From NCBI RefSeq assembly GCF_902459695.1, contig NZ_CABPRZ010000004.1:1-64000 (forward strand): 64,000 bases of DNA, written 5' to 3'. The first letter of the stretch is position 1; every line of letters begins with the position of its first letter. The notes under the pieces are model-generated. The model searched no databases and had not been told where the DNA came from. It saw only the letters and a list, made by a program, of their open reading frames with translations. The translations under genes and the position numbers were made by a program. The stretch is from Pandoraea terrae (lineage in GTDB: Bacteria; Pseudomonadota; Gammaproteobacteria; Burkholderiales; Burkholderiaceae). Shown here piece after piece: positions 26,504 to 35,555 of the stretch.

Positions 26504-28111
26504 TTACTTCAGGCCGACGCCAACGAAGCTGTTGCGGCCAAACGGGCTCAGCGTGAAATTGGTCACGTCTTTGCTCATCGGCTTGTACTGCGTCGAATGC
26601 GCGATCGGCGAGAACGGCAGCTGCTGCACGAAAATTTCCTGCGCCTTGGTGTACAGCTTCGTGCGCTCGCCGATGTCGGTCGTCTGGCGCGCCTGTTTGA
26701 CGATGTCGTCGAACGGCTTGTAGCACCACTTCGAAAAGTTGTTGCCGTTGACCGAATCGCAGCCGAGCAGCACGGCGAGCCAGTTGTCCGGATCGCCGTT
26801 GTCGCCGGTCCAGCCGATGAGCAGCGCGTCATGCTCGCCGGCCTTGGCGCGCTTGATGTACTCGCCCCACTCATACGTGACGATGTTCGCCTTCACGCCG
26901 ATCTTGGCCCAGTCAGCCTGGATCATTTCGGCCATCAGCTTGCCGTTCGGGTTGTACGGACGCTGCACCGGCATGGCCCACAACGTGATCTCGAGATTCT
27001 TCACGCCGGCCTTGTCCAGCACCGACTTCGCCTTTTCGGGGTCATATGCCGCCGGCTTGATGTTCTTGTCGAAGGACCATTGCGTCGGCGGCATCGGCGC
27101 GCCGTTCGACGGCTGCCCCGAGGCCTGGTACACGGAGTCGAGGATCGCCTTCTTGTTGATCGCCATGTCGAGCGCCTGGCGCACTTCCACGCGATCGAGC
27201 GGCTTGTGCGTGGTGTTGTAGGCGACGTAGCCAAGATTGAAGCCGACCTGGCTCGGCATCTGGAGCTTCGGATCGGCCTTCAATTGATCCAGGTCGGCCG
27301 GACGCGGATACGTCATGACCTGGCATTCGCCCTTCTTGAGCTTCTGCACACGCACGCTCGCGTCGGTCGTGATCGCGAAGATCAGCTTGTCGACTTTCGT
27401 GTCTGACTTGCGCCAGTAGTTGGGATTCGCATCGAAGCGGATCGTCGCGTCCTTCGTATAGCTCTTCATGATGAAGGGCCCGGTGCCAACCGGCTTCAAC
27501 GCGATGTCGCGCGCATTGTTTTCCTTGAGCAGCTTGTCCGCATATTCGGCCGACAGAATCGACGCAAACGGCATCGCCAGATTCTGGATGAACGGCGCGT
27601 CGACCTTGCTGAGCGTGAAGCGCACCGTATACGGATCGATGATATCGATCTTTTCGATATCGGCCTTCATGCCCATGTCCACGAAGTACGGAAACTGGGC
27701 CGGGGCCGCCTTGCTGAACTCCAGCTTGTCGCCCGCCATGCGCTCATACGTGAATTTCACGTCTTCCGCATTGAAGTCGCGGGTGGGCTTGAAGTACTCG
27801 GTGGTCTGGAATTTGACGCCGTGGCGCAAATGGAAGGTATAGATCTTGTTGTCCGAAGAAATCTCCCATTTCTCAGCGAGACCTGGCGCGACTTCGGTCT
27901 TGCCCGGCACGAACTGCACGAGCCGGTTGTAGATGGCGTCGGCCACGTCGAAATCGGTGCCCGTGGTCAGTTGGCCGGGATCGAAGCCGGCCGGACTGCC
28001 CTCCGAGCAATACACGAGGGTCTTGGATGCAGCAACGGCCGGCAGGGTGGCCGCCAGGCCCGTCAGCAAGGTCGCAGCCAACAGCAAACGCAGGGTATGA
28101 GTCTGTTTCAT
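26504..28111 (-). CDS. Peptide ABC transporter, periplasmic binding protein (DppA type)
   Basis: The 535-residue protein begins MKQTHTLRLLLAATLLTGLA with a Sec signal cleaved near VAAS. It shows LVYCSEGSPAGFDPGQLTTG and the SBP_bac_5 fold, with a Cys pair as in DppA of E. coli (YCSEG and GCDSVNGNNFSKWC). That points to di- or tripeptide (possibly haem) uptake rather than oligopeptides. A ribosome site GAGAGGAG precedes the ATG. It is the first gene of the operon behind a good sigma-70 promoter. Confidence 0.93.
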   Translation of the reverse strand: MKQTHTLRLLLAATLLTGLAATLPAVAASKTLVYCSEGSPAGFDPGQLTTGTDFDVADAIYNRLVQFVPGKTEVAPGLAEKWEISSDNKIYTFHLRHGVKFQTTEYFKPTRDFNAEDVKFTYERMAGDKLEFSKAAPAQFPYFVDMGMKADIEKIDIIDPYTVRFTLSKVDAPFIQNLAMPFASILSAEYADKLLKENNARDIALKPVGTGPFIMKSYTKDATIRFDANPNYWRKSDTKVDKLIFAITTDASVRVQKLKKGECQVMTYPRPADLDQLKADPKLQMPSQVGFNLGYVAYNTTHKPLDRVEVRQALDMAINKKAILDSVYQASGQPSNGAPMPPTQWSFDKNIKPAAYDPEKAKSVLDKAGVKNLEITLWAMPVQRPYNPNGKLMAEMIQADWAKIGVKANIVTYEWGEYIKRAKAGEHDALLIGWTGDNGDPDNWLAVLLGCDSVNGNNFSKWCYKPFDDIVKQARQTTDIGERTKLYTKAQEIFVQQLPFSPIAHSTQYKPMSKDVTNFTLSPFGRNSFVGVGLK

Positions 28112-28163
28112 GGGCTCCTCTCGAGGTACGCGCGGCAGCCAGTCGCCACCGTGCACACGAGGG

Positions 28164-28192
28164 ATATTACTGACGTTTCCCCCGTGTCACAA
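28164..28192 (-). promoter_or_regulatory. Sigma-70 promoter of the peptide-transport operon
   Basis: On the minus strand TTGTGA, 17 bases, then TAATAT make a near-consensus -35/-10 pair about 50 bases upstream of the DppA-like start. No operator-like repeat is visible beside it. Confidence 0.7.
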
Positions 28193-28266
28193 CACGCCAA
28201 ATCCCTAGCAAACCCTGATGCTGCGCCCTTCTAACTTAAGACATTTCCCAAAAACAGGCGTCCACG

Positions 28267-29097
28267 TCACAGACCGAGGCGTTTCCAGATCGCCTGCGTA
28301 GCCCCGGCTGCGTTAAGCGTGTAGAAATGCAGTCCCGGCGCGCCGCCCGCCAGCAGGCGGTCGCACAGTTCGGTTACCACATCGAGGCCGAACGCGCGAA
28401 TCGACTCGCGGTCGTCGCCGAAGCTCTCGAGGCGCTTTGCAATCCAGCGCGGCACTTCGGCCCCGCACATTTCCGAAAACCGCATCATTTGCGAATAGTT
28501 CGTGATCGGCATGATGCCCGGCACGATCGGCACGTCGACGCCAAGTCGTTTGGCATCCTCGACAAAATGGAAATAAGCGTCGGCGTTGAAGAAGTATTGT
28601 GTGATCGCAGCGTTCGCGCCGGCTTTCACCTTTCGCGCAAAATTCTCGAGATCGTGCCGCGGCGACTTCGCCTGCGGGTGATATTCGGGATACGCGGCGA
28701 CTTCGATATTGAACCAGTCGCCGGTTTCCTTGCGAATATATTCGACGAGCTCCGACGCGTAGCGGAATTCGCCGATCTCTCCCATGCCCGAGGGCATGTC
28801 GCCGCGCAGCGCCACGATGTGACGAATGCCGTGACTGCGGTAGGTGCCGAGAATTTCGCGGATGTTCTCATGCGTCGAGCCAACGCACGAGAGGTGCGGA
28901 GCGGCTTCCACGCCTTCGCGCTGGATCTCCACCACTGCGTCGAGCGTACCCTGCTGTGTCGAGCCGCCCGCGCCGAACGTCACGGAAACGAACTTCGGTT
29001 TCAGGGGAAACAGTTGCTGGCGCGTGGCGCGCAGCTTCTCCGCGCCTTCGGGCGTCTTCGGCGGAAAAAATTCAAAACTGAAGGAACGTTGCGTCAT
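28267..29097 (-). CDS. metF: Methylenetetrahydrofolate reductase
   Basis: The 276-residue flavoprotein begins MTQRSFSFEFFPPKTPEGAE, then FVSVTFGAGGSTQ, RHIVALRGD and AITQYFFNADAYFHF, all diagnostic of MetF. It reduces 5,10-methylene-THF to 5-methyl-THF, the methyl donor for methionine synthesis. It is the last gene of an operon opened by the SAH riboswitch and ahcY, so its supply of methyl groups is tied to SAH level. Confidence 0.96.
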   Translation of the reverse strand: MTQRSFSFEFFPPKTPEGAEKLRATRQQLFPLKPKFVSVTFGAGGSTQQGTLDAVVEIQREGVEAAPHLSCVGSTHENIREILGTYRSHGIRHIVALRGDMPSGMGEIGEFRYASELVEYIRKETGDWFNIEVAAYPEYHPQAKSPRHDLENFARKVKAGANAAITQYFFNADAYFHFVEDAKRLGVDVPIVPGIMPITNYSQMMRFSEMCGAEVPRWIAKRLESFGDDRESIRAFGLDVVTELCDRLLAGGAPGLHFYTLNAAGATQAIWKRLGL

Positions 29098-29126
29098 GAT
29101 TGTCTTTTAATAATATATTCAGTGGA

Positions 29127-29930
29127 CTAGCGCGCGCGTCCTGCGTGCACGAAGAACTCGCGGTTGCCGTCGCCGCCCACGATCGGGCTATCGAGCCAGG
29201 CGCGCACCGTCAAGCCAAGTTCGTCGCATGCGGCGCGAATCTTTGTCTCCACCGCCGCGTACTGCGCCGGGTCACGTACCAGGCCGCCGCGTCCGATATG
29301 CGCGCGGCCGACTTCAAACTGCGGTTTCACGAGCATCAGCAGATCGCCGTCCTCGGCCAGCAAGGGCGCCACTGCCGGCAGCACCAGCGTCAGCGAAATG
29401 AACGACACGTCGCCGACGATCAACGCAAAGCCGGCCTCGGGCACGCCGTCGGTTTCCCGCGCGTGCAATCGTTCGTCGAGCATTTCGCGCGTTAGGTGGC
29501 GCGCGTTGATGCCTTCGAGCGACCACAGCCGCGGCTCGAACGCGAGTCGCGCATGCAATTGTCCATGACCCACGTCCACGCCGATGATGCGCGCCGCGCC
29601 CGCTTGCAGCAAGCAGTCGGCGAAGCCGCCCGTCGACAGGCCGACATCGAGCGCAACGCGGCCGGCCGGATCGATGCCCGCCGCCGCCAACGCGCCGGCC
29701 AGCTTCAGGCCGCCGCGCGAGACATAGCGCTCTTCGCCCGGCAGACCGTCCGGCGCCGCGCGCACTTCGAGCGCATCTTCGGCCGCCACCCACTGGCTCG
29801 CCTTCTTGAGCGGCGCCTCGCCACCGGCGTAAAACACGCGGCCGGCGTCGATCAGACGTTGCGCCGCCGTGCGCGAAGCCGCAAGTCCGCGGGCCACGAG
29901 CGCCTGGTCGGCACGCAATGCATCGCTCAT
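29127..29930 (-). CDS. tlyA: TlyA-family RNA methyltransferase (S4 + FtsJ-like)
   Basis: The 267-residue protein has an N-terminal S4 RNA-binding domain (RADQALVARGLAASRTAAQR) and a Rossmann methyltransferase with ALDVGLSTGGFADCLLQAGA. TlyA-type enzymes 2'-O-methylate rRNA cytidines, and some homologues are called haemolysins. The start at 29930 is supported by AAGGTGG upstream. Location in the SAH-controlled operon fits an enzyme that produces SAH. Confidence 0.88.
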   Translation of the reverse strand: MSDALRADQALVARGLAASRTAAQRLIDAGRVFYAGGEAPLKKASQWVAAEDALEVRAAPDGLPGEERYVSRGGLKLAGALAAAGIDPAGRVALDVGLSTGGFADCLLQAGAARIIGVDVGHGQLHARLAFEPRLWSLEGINARHLTREMLDERLHARETDGVPEAGFALIVGDVSFISLTLVLPAVAPLLAEDGDLLMLVKPQFEVGRAHIGRGGLVRDPAQYAAVETKIRAACDELGLTVRAWLDSPIVGGDGNREFFVHAGRAR

Positions 29931-29950
29931 ACGTCCACCTTGGCCGCGCC

Positions 29951-30301
29951 TTATCGCACGCGCTCGCCGAACACGAGGGCCGACAGCACCCACGAGATCA
30001 GGCTATACAGCAGCGAGCCGAAGAACGCGGCCCAGAACCCCGACACTTCGAAACCCTTCAGAAGGTGCGCAGCCAACTGGAACAGCAATGCGTTGATCAC
30101 CAGAATGAAGAGGCCCAGCGTCAGCACCGTCACCGGCAGGGTCAGGACGACGAGGATCGGCCGCAGCAGCGCGTTGATGAGACCCAGCACCACGGCCACG
30201 AGGAATGCAGTGCCGACGCCGCGCAGATGGATGCCCGACACGATGTGCGGCACGATCAGCAAAGCGACCGCATTAATGATCCAGATCAACAACAGACGCA
30301 T
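29951..30301 (-). CDS. Phage-holin superfamily IV membrane protein
   Basis: The 116-residue protein starts MRLLLIWIINAVALLIVPHI and has four hydrophobic segments with the PF04020 pattern (HLRGVGTAFLVAVVLGLINA, LRPILVVLTLPVTVLTLGLF). CCGGAG precedes the chosen ATG by seven bases. Despite the family name there is no phage context; homologues sit between ahcY and metF in many Burkholderiales. The function is unknown. Confidence 0.85.
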   Translation of the reverse strand: MRLLLIWIINAVALLIVPHIVSGIHLRGVGTAFLVAVVLGLINALLRPILVVLTLPVTVLTLGLFILVINALLFQLAAHLLKGFEVSGFWAAFFGSLLYSLISWVLSALVFGERVR

Positions 30302-30320
30302 GGGGTGCTCCGGTGGACAT

Positions 30321-30353
30321 GCCGGCGCTTGCCTTGGCAAGGCATGCGCCGGC
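30321..30353 (-). repeat. Long hairpin between ahcY and the holin-like gene
   Basis: GCCGGCGC-TTGCCTT, GGC, AAGGCAT-GCGCCGGC forms a stem of about 15 pairs with one mismatch. No T-run follows on the minus strand, so it more likely stabilises or separates the ahcY message than ends transcription. Confidence 0.6.
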
Positions 30354-30436
30354 GTTCAGTAACAAGACGGCGTGAGCGGCAAGCACAGAAACCGTGCCGG
30401 ACGCACGCGCTCGCGCGCAGCGTCCGGCAGGCACGA

Positions 30437-31855
30437 TCAGTAACGGTAATGCGCCGGCTTGAACGGACCGTTCTTGTCGACACTGATATAGCTGGCCTGC
30501 GCATCCGACAGCACCGTCAGTTCGGCGCCAATACGGCCCAGGTGAGCGCGTGCGACCTTTTCGTCCAGATGCTTCGGCAGCACGTACACACTGTTCTTGT
30601 ACTTCTCGCCATGCACGAACAGTTCGATCTGCGCGAGCGTCTGGTTCGTAAACGAGTTGCTCATCACGAACGACGGGTGCCCCGTGGCGCAGCCGAGGTT
30701 CACGAGGCGGCCTTCGGCCAGCAGGATGATGCGCTTGCCGTCGGGGAACTCGATGTGGTCGACCTGCGGCTTGATGTTGTCCCAGGTGTACTTGCGCAGC
30801 GACGCGACGTTGATTTCCGAGTCGAAGTGGCCGATGTTGCACACGATGGCCTGATGGCGCATCTTGACCATGTGGTCGTGATCGATCACGTGGAAGTTGC
30901 CGGTCGCCGTCACGAAAATGTCGGCCTTGTCGGCAGCGTAGTCCATCGTCACGACGCGGTAGCCTTCCATGGCGGCCTGCAGCGCACAGATCGGATCGAT
31001 TTCCGTGACCCACACCGTGGCACCCAGGCCGCGCAGGCTCTGCGCGCAGCCCTTGCCCACGTCACCGTAGCCGGCCACGACAGCGACCTTGCCCGCGATC
31101 ATCACGTCGGTGGCGCGCTTGATGCCGTCCACGAGCGATTCGCGGCAGCCGTACAGATTGTCGAACTTCGACTTGGTGACGGAGTCGTTGACGTTGATGG
31201 CCGGGAACGGCAGGCGGCCGTCTTTTTCCATCTGGTACAGGCGGTGCACGCCCGTGGTCGTTTCTTCCGTCACGCCCTTGATCTGCGCCAGGCGCACGCT
31301 GTACCAATGCGGATCGATCGCCAGATGGCGTTTGATCGAGGCGTACAGCGCGACTTCTTCCTCATTCGTCGGCTTGGCGATGACGCTTTCGTCCTGCTCA
31401 GCCTTGCTGCCCAGGATCAGCAACAGCGTGGCGTCGCCGCCGTCGTCGAGAATCATGTTCGCGAACTCGCCGTTCGGCCATTCGAAGATGCGGTGGCTGT
31501 ATTCCCAGTACTCGTCGAGCGTTTCGCCCTTGAAGGCGAACACCGGCACGCCGGCTTGCGCAATCGCTGCAGCGGCATGGTCCTGCGTCGAATAGATATT
31601 GCACGAAGCCCAGCGGACTTCGGCGCCCAACGCAGTGAGCGTCTCGATCAGCACGCCGGTCTGGATGGTCATGTGCAGCGAACCGGCGATGCGCGCGCCC
31701 TTGAGCGGCTGGCTGTTCTTGTATTCCGCGCGCAGGGCCATCAGGCCCGGCATTTCGCTTTCGGCGATGACGAGTTCCTTGCGGCCCCAGGCGGCAAGCG
31801 ACAGGTCGGCAACGTGGTAATCGGCGGATTTCGAATCGATGACTGCGGCGTTCAT
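30437..31855 (-). CDS. ahcY: Adenosylhomocysteinase
   Basis: The 472-residue NAD-dependent enzyme has all landmarks: [40 protein letters not shown], the NAD loop [20 protein letters not shown] and the C-terminal [10 protein letters not shown]. It splits SAH into adenosine and homocysteine and so relieves inhibition of methyltransferases. The ATG at 31855, three bases inside a GTG, is best placed behind AAGGAGG. The leader is an SAH riboswitch. Confidence 0.97.
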   Translation of the reverse strand: MNAAVIDSKSADYHVADLSLAAWGRKELVIAESEMPGLMALRAEYKNSQPLKGARIAGSLHMTIQTGVLIETLTALGAEVRWASCNIYSTQDHAAAAIAQAGVPVFAFKGETLDEYWEYSHRIFEWPNGEFANMILDDGGDATLLLILGSKAEQDESVIAKPTNEEEVALYASIKRHLAIDPHWYSVRLAQIKGVTEETTTGVHRLYQMEKDGRLPFPAINVNDSVTKSKFDNLYGCRESLVDGIKRATDVMIAGKVAVVAGYGDVGKGCAQSLRGLGATVWVTEIDPICALQAAMEGYRVVTMDYAADKADIFVTATGNFHVIDHDHMVKMRHQAIVCNIGHFDSEINVASLRKYTWDNIKPQVDHIEFPDGKRIILLAEGRLVNLGCATGHPSFVMSNSFTNQTLAQIELFVHGEKYKNSVYVLPKHLDEKVARAHLGRIGAELTVLSDAQASYISVDKNGPFKPAHYRY

Positions 31856-31888
31856 CACGCCTCCTTTCTAAAATGTCTAGAAACCGGG

Positions 31889-32008
31889 ACGTGAGCGCCG
31901 TTCAAAGCGGGCCCACGCGCCGAAAACGGGGCGGCGGGCCGGAAAGAAGGATCTTGAGCCTGGCGGCGGGTGAGCGCACCCGTCCGTCGCAACGCTCCTC
32001 AAGATCCC
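31889..32008 (-). promoter_or_regulatory. SAH riboswitch upstream of ahcY
   Basis: On the minus strand the leader reads TTGAGGAGCGTTGCGAC, later CCGCCAGGCTCAA and finally GAACGGCGCTCACG. These are the three conserved strands of the SAH riboswitch pseudoknot (GAGGAGCGCUGC, GCCAGGCUC, AACGGCGCUC). The last strand ends about 35 bases before the ahcY start. SAH binding turns the operon on. Confidence 0.9.
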
Positions 32009-32036
32009 GGCATTGTAGCAAAGAAGCTTGCGTTCG

Positions 32037-32720
32037 TTACATCGGCAGATGTGACAGCAGCGGTGCCGCGAAGACCATCAGGATGCCGTTGATCATCATG
32101 ACGAGACTCGCGACCACGCCCTCCTCGCTGCCGATCTGGCGGGCCTTGGCCGTGCCGAAGCCGTGAGCGCCCGCGCCGAACGGGGCCCCGCGCGCCAGAC
32201 GGCTGCGCAGCGGCAGCAGTGAAAGGAGCGCCTCGCCGGCCAGCATGCCCATGAAACCGGTGATGATGACAAACAGGCCGACCAGATCGCGCGAGCCGCC
32301 GACCTTGTCGGAGACGGCAAGCGCGAACGGCGTCGAGATCGAGCGCGCCAGCAGGCTGCGCGCCATTTCCGGTGGCAGTTCGAACAGGCGGGCCAGCACG
32401 AAGGCGCTGCCGACGGCTACCACCATCGCCACCAGCACGCCGACCGTCAGCGCAAACGCGTGGCGGCGGATGACAGCCCGATGTTCGTAGATGGGGACCG
32501 CGAATGCGATGGTCGTCGGGCCCAGCAGCCAGACCAGCCAGCGCGAATCGGAGATGTACGTCGTGTACGGGATATTGCCGCCGACCATGACAGCGATGAG
32601 CAGCGTCGGCGCCAGAATGGCCGGCCCGAGCCAAATCTTGCCGTAGCGCGCGTGCAGCCGCTTCGAGATCCCGTAGAAGACGATCGTCAGGACAAGACAG
32701 AGCAAGGCCGTGCGGTTCAT
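32037..32720 (-). CDS. lrgB: LrgB/CidB-family inner-membrane protein
   Basis: The 227-residue membrane protein has GPAILAPTLLIAVMVGGNIPY, LGPTTIAFAVPIYEHR, ARSISTPFALAVS and HGFGTAKARQIGSEEG, the LrgB core. LrgA and LrgB homologues form a holin-antiholin-like or pyruvate/glycolate-type transport pair in the inner membrane. It ends the two-gene operon, starting two bases after the LrgA-type stop. Confidence 0.92.
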   Translation of the reverse strand: MNRTALLCLVLTIVFYGISKRLHARYGKIWLGPAILAPTLLIAVMVGGNIPYTTYISDSRWLVWLLGPTTIAFAVPIYEHRAVIRRHAFALTVGVLVAMVVAVGSAFVLARLFELPPEMARSLLARSISTPFALAVSDKVGGSRDLVGLFVIITGFMGMLAGEALLSLLPLRSRLARGAPFGAGAHGFGTAKARQIGSEEGVVASLVMMINGILMVFAAPLLSHLPM

Positions 32721-32722
32721 TT

Positions 32723-33181
32723 TCAGTCTCGCGGCGAACGCAACGTACGGCCGCCGGCGCGCACGGGCACGGCCGCACGCATCAGGCGACGCTCGGCGCG
32801 CAGGGCCAGATCGACGGCCAGCGCGGTCGAGACCATCACGAGCGCAGTCCCCGTGCCGATGACGGCGAGCAACTGCAGGCCTTCGTGGCGCAGCAGATCG
32901 GTGTATTGCATGACCGCGGCGACCATCGGCACGAAAAACAGCAGCATTTCGGCCAGGAACCAGTCGGCGCCACGCTTGATGCGGTCGGCCTTGAGCACGC
33001 CGGTCATCAGCAAGCCGATCACGGCCAGCAGGCCGAGCACGCCACCGGGCAGCGGCAAATTGAAATGACGCGACGCAGCATCGGCGGCCAGATAGATACC
33101 GGTCAGCAGGGCAACCTGCCAGACGACATCCACGAGACGCTTGCCACGGATCACGAGGCGGTTTGCGGTGGTCTTGGTCAT
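32723..33181 (-). CDS. lrgA: CidA/LrgA-family protein
   Basis: The 152-residue protein has four membrane segments with the family phrases LPLPGGVLGLLAVIGLLMTG and FLAEMLLFFVPMVAAVMQY. The start at 33181 follows GGGAG and leaves a short basic N-terminus. It is transcribed divergently from a LysR gene across a 158-bp region containing a LysR box, the arrangement of cidAB-cidR. Confidence 0.92.
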   Translation of the reverse strand: MTKTTANRLVIRGKRLVDVVWQVALLTGIYLAADAASRHFNLPLPGGVLGLLAVIGLLMTGVLKADRIKRGADWFLAEMLLFFVPMVAAVMQYTDLLRHEGLQLLAVIGTGTALVMVSTALAVDLALRAERRLMRAAVPVRAGGRTLRSPRD

Positions 33182-33266
33182 CAGGGTTCTCCCTAGGTTT
33201 TGCATCAATGAGGCAAGTATAGGAAGCGGCGCAACATAAATATAATGAATTGCGATCATCGATTCG

Positions 33267-33281
33267 ATTCCAAATTGGAAT
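33267..33281. promoter_or_regulatory. LysR-type operator between lrgA and the LysR gene
   Basis: ATTCCAA-A-TTGGAAT is a perfect 15-bp palindrome containing the T-N11-A motif of LysR regulators. It lies 59 bases upstream of the LysR start and about 86 bases from the lrgA start, where one site could serve both divergent promoters. Confidence 0.75.
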
Positions 33282-33339
33282 GATAAGATTCCGTCATGGA
33301 TCGACATCGGGCGGATCGCTGCCAAACAGGGGGCAGAAC

Positions 33340-34269
33340 ATGGAATTACGGGCGTTGCGGGGGTTTGTGGAGGTCGTCCGTCAGCAGAGCTTCACGGCGG
33401 CGGCCGAGGCGCTGTTCGTGACGCAGCCCACCGTCAGCAAGATGGTGAAGGCGCTCGAAGAGGAACTTGGCACGCCCCTGCTGCTGCGCGAAGAGCGCGG
33501 CATGGGGCGGCGGCTGCAGTTGACGGACGCGGGCCGGGTCGTGTTTGAACGCGGGCAGGACCTGCTGGCGGCGCAGGCGCGGCTCAAGCAGGAACTGGCC
33601 GACCTGGCGACGGTGGCCAGGGGCGAGCTGTTGATCGGCATTCCGCCGTTGGGCGGGGACCTGTTCATCCCCGTCATCGGCGCGTTCCATCAACGCTACC
33701 CCGACATCGAGATGAAGTTGTTCGAGACGGGGTCGCGCGCGATCGAACAGGCCTTGTTGGCGGGGGATGTAGAGTTGGGCGCGGTGTTGCTGCCGGTCGA
33801 TCCGGCGGTCCTCGACGTGCTGCCGGTTTGTCATTACCAACTTCGGCTGATCGCGGCGCGCGGATCGCGCTGGGAGGGGCGTCCCGCGGTGTCGCTGGGC
33901 GAGTTGCGTGACGAATCGTTCGTGTTCTACGGCGAGGGGTTTGCGTTGTCCGAGATCGTGATGGCGGCCTGCCGGCGGGCGGGTTTCACGCCGAACATCG
34001 CAGGGCGCAGCAGCCAGTGGGACTTCATTGCGTCGATGGTCGACAACGGCGTGGGTGTCGCGTTGCTGCCGGAGCCATTCTGCGCTCGCCTGTCGCCCGC
34101 GCGCTTCGCCATCGCGGACATCCGCGAACCCGAGATCCCGTGGGATCTGGCAATGGCCTGGCGGCGCGACTCGTATCTCTCGCATGCGGCGCGCGCGTGG
34201 CTGGCGCTGGCACGCGACATCCTGGGTCCCGGCGGCGGCGCCGCGAATATCGTGCCGTCGGAACGGTGA
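33340..34269 (+). CDS. LysR-family regulator of the divergent lrgAB genes
   Basis: The 309-residue protein begins MELRALRGFVEVVRQQSFTA with the winged HTH AAEALFVTQPTVSKMVKALE, followed by a type-2 periplasmic-binding-like effector domain. Comparable LysR proteins (CidR, YwbI) control cidAB/lrgAB in response to acetate or pyruvate. AGGGGG precedes the ATG. It marks the right end of core synteny before the 34.3-37.8 kb island. Confidence 0.93.
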   Translation: MELRALRGFVEVVRQQSFTAAAEALFVTQPTVSKMVKALEEELGTPLLLREERGMGRRLQLTDAGRVVFERGQDLLAAQARLKQELADLATVARGELLIGIPPLGGDLFIPVIGAFHQRYPDIEMKLFETGSRAIEQALLAGDVELGAVLLPVDPAVLDVLPVCHYQLRLIAARGSRWEGRPAVSLGELRDESFVFYGEGFALSEIVMAACRRAGFTPNIAGRSSQWDFIASMVDNGVGVALLPEPFCARLSPARFAIADIREPEIPWDLAMAWRRDSYLSHAARAWLALARDILGPGGGAANIVPSER

Positions 34270-34508
34270 GCCGGGCGGAGCGCATTGCAACCGGAGCTGC
34301 CCAGGTTCCACGGGGCCGCTCCAGCGATCACATCCCATTGTTCCTGCTTGCCGGCGCCCTTACGGCTCACGGGAAGAGGGGGCAACCCCTCCTTGGTGAT
34401 CCATGTACGGCCTGGCGCACCGTTCTCGATGGGGTATTTCTTCCCCTTGAGGTTGAGGTAAGGCGGTTCTGCTGCGCCAGACGCCGCGGTCTTTGCGGAT
34501 GCATTCAC
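34270..34508 (-). other. Possible small or broken coding segment
   Basis: A GTG at 34508 opens a frame with protein-like content (EPPYLNLKGKKYPIENGAPG, TWITKEGLPPLPVS, WDVIAGAAPWNLG). It runs on without a stop into sequence antisense to the LysR gene, so a natural end is missing; it may be the N-terminal remnant of a truncated gene. It starts 40 bases after the stop of the unknown gene to its right. No ribosome site or known family was seen. Confidence 0.25.
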
Positions 34509-34548
34509 GGGCGCAGGCCGCCTGCTCCCGCTTGAGTGTGAATCCGGG

Positions 34549-35439
34549 TTAGCGCACGCTCACCCGATTCAATTTTGCAAAGCCTCGCAACAGGTCGACG
34601 TCATTGACTGCCTGATCGAGCTTCTCGACTGAAACCGGTTTGTTTTCGATGACATTCGCAAGCGTGTCGAACGAGCGAAAAAATGATCTGGAAATCGCAG
34701 CATTCGGTGACATGACTGTGGTCTGGTCGATCGCGCCCCCCACTTTGTCAAGTATTCGCCTGGTTTCATCGGGGATATCCTGGCCATGTGCAACGCTGTG
34801 GATCTGGTTTGCAACGGCCACCAGCGATTCGAAGGGATTCGCCCCCGAGCCGATCGAACGGAGCGCATCGCCCCACGTCCGATGGGTCTTCAAAATCGGG
34901 CGCGCCAGCCGCTCCAGCTTTACGTCGTCGGCGGGGGAAACCGTCATTACGTTATCGCGATCATCAATTGTTCGCGCGGGCACATGCCTACGCTTTCTGG
35001 CGCCTCGTGCCGGATGGGCACTTCCTGTCGTGCCACGCTGATCGTAACTGACGGCGTGCGGATGGGGAGATGAAATGCCAGTGATCTGATTCGGCAGCGG
35101 AGTTGCCAATGCTGTTACGTTATTGAGCGATATGTTGTAGCTGGACAATGTGTTGAAAATCGAGAGCAGGGCATGGAGAAATTGCGCCCTGCTGCCTGGC
35201 GGCGGCTCGGCGTCGGTGGTGGATTCCTGCAAACGCTTGGCAATCTCGGGATGTAGCGGCTTGTCTGAGCTTTGGACAAAATTGAATGCCTGTTGGGCAA
35301 GGTCCTGACGCTGCCGGCGGGTCAGACGCTGCCCTCGCGTACCGCGCGACGGGGCCTGGTCCCTGAAAGGCGCTCCTTTTGTTTGTTCGTCTTGCAAGTC
35401 GGGGAGAAGATAACGCGATCCGTTACGGCATATTTTCAT
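34549..35439 (-). CDS. Unknown soluble protein in a lower-GC island
   Basis: The 296-residue product was not recognised. The first 80 residues are basic and polar with no signal peptide (PSRGTRGQRLTRRQRQDLAQ); the C-terminal third is helical (FESLVAVANQIHSVAHGQ, DQAVNDVDLLRGFAKLNRVS). Composition and base usage are less GC-rich than the flanking core genes, which suggests transfer. The polar leader and orphan position resemble secreted effectors, but there is no direct evidence. A weak ribosome site precedes the ATG at 35439. Confidence 0.6.
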   Translation of the reverse strand: MKICRNGSRYLLPDLQDEQTKGAPFRDQAPSRGTRGQRLTRRQRQDLAQQAFNFVQSSDKPLHPEIAKRLQESTTDAEPPPGSRAQFLHALLSIFNTLSSYNISLNNVTALATPLPNQITGISSPHPHAVSYDQRGTTGSAHPARGARKRRHVPARTIDDRDNVMTVSPADDVKLERLARPILKTHRTWGDALRSIGSGANPFESLVAVANQIHSVAHGQDIPDETRRILDKVGGAIDQTTVMSPNAAISRSFFRSFDTLANVIENKPVSVEKLDQAVNDVDLLRGFAKLNRVSVR

Positions 35440-35555
35440 GTGGAGTCCGCATCAAATACTCAGAAGGTCAGCAACTTACCGGGCAGCCCGTCGGGTGAGC
35501 GCGAGTGCGCGACCGTGATTTTCTGTCCATTTGTCTACTGCCCCCTGTGCAATTT

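Noticed and set aside
25022-27406. A 794-codon open frame opposite the peptide-transport genes
   Set aside because: It is antisense to three genes with clear ABC-transporter homology, and its translation is His/Arg/Asp-rich low-complexity of the kind produced by GC-rich antisense frames.
29951-30301. The holin-like gene as evidence of a prophage
   Set aside because: There are no other phage genes nearby, and the protein sits in a conserved metabolic operon.
29918-31894. A 658-codon open frame opposite ahcY and its neighbours
   Set aside because: It covers ahcY, whose protein is unmistakable, and the antisense translation has no recognisable domain.
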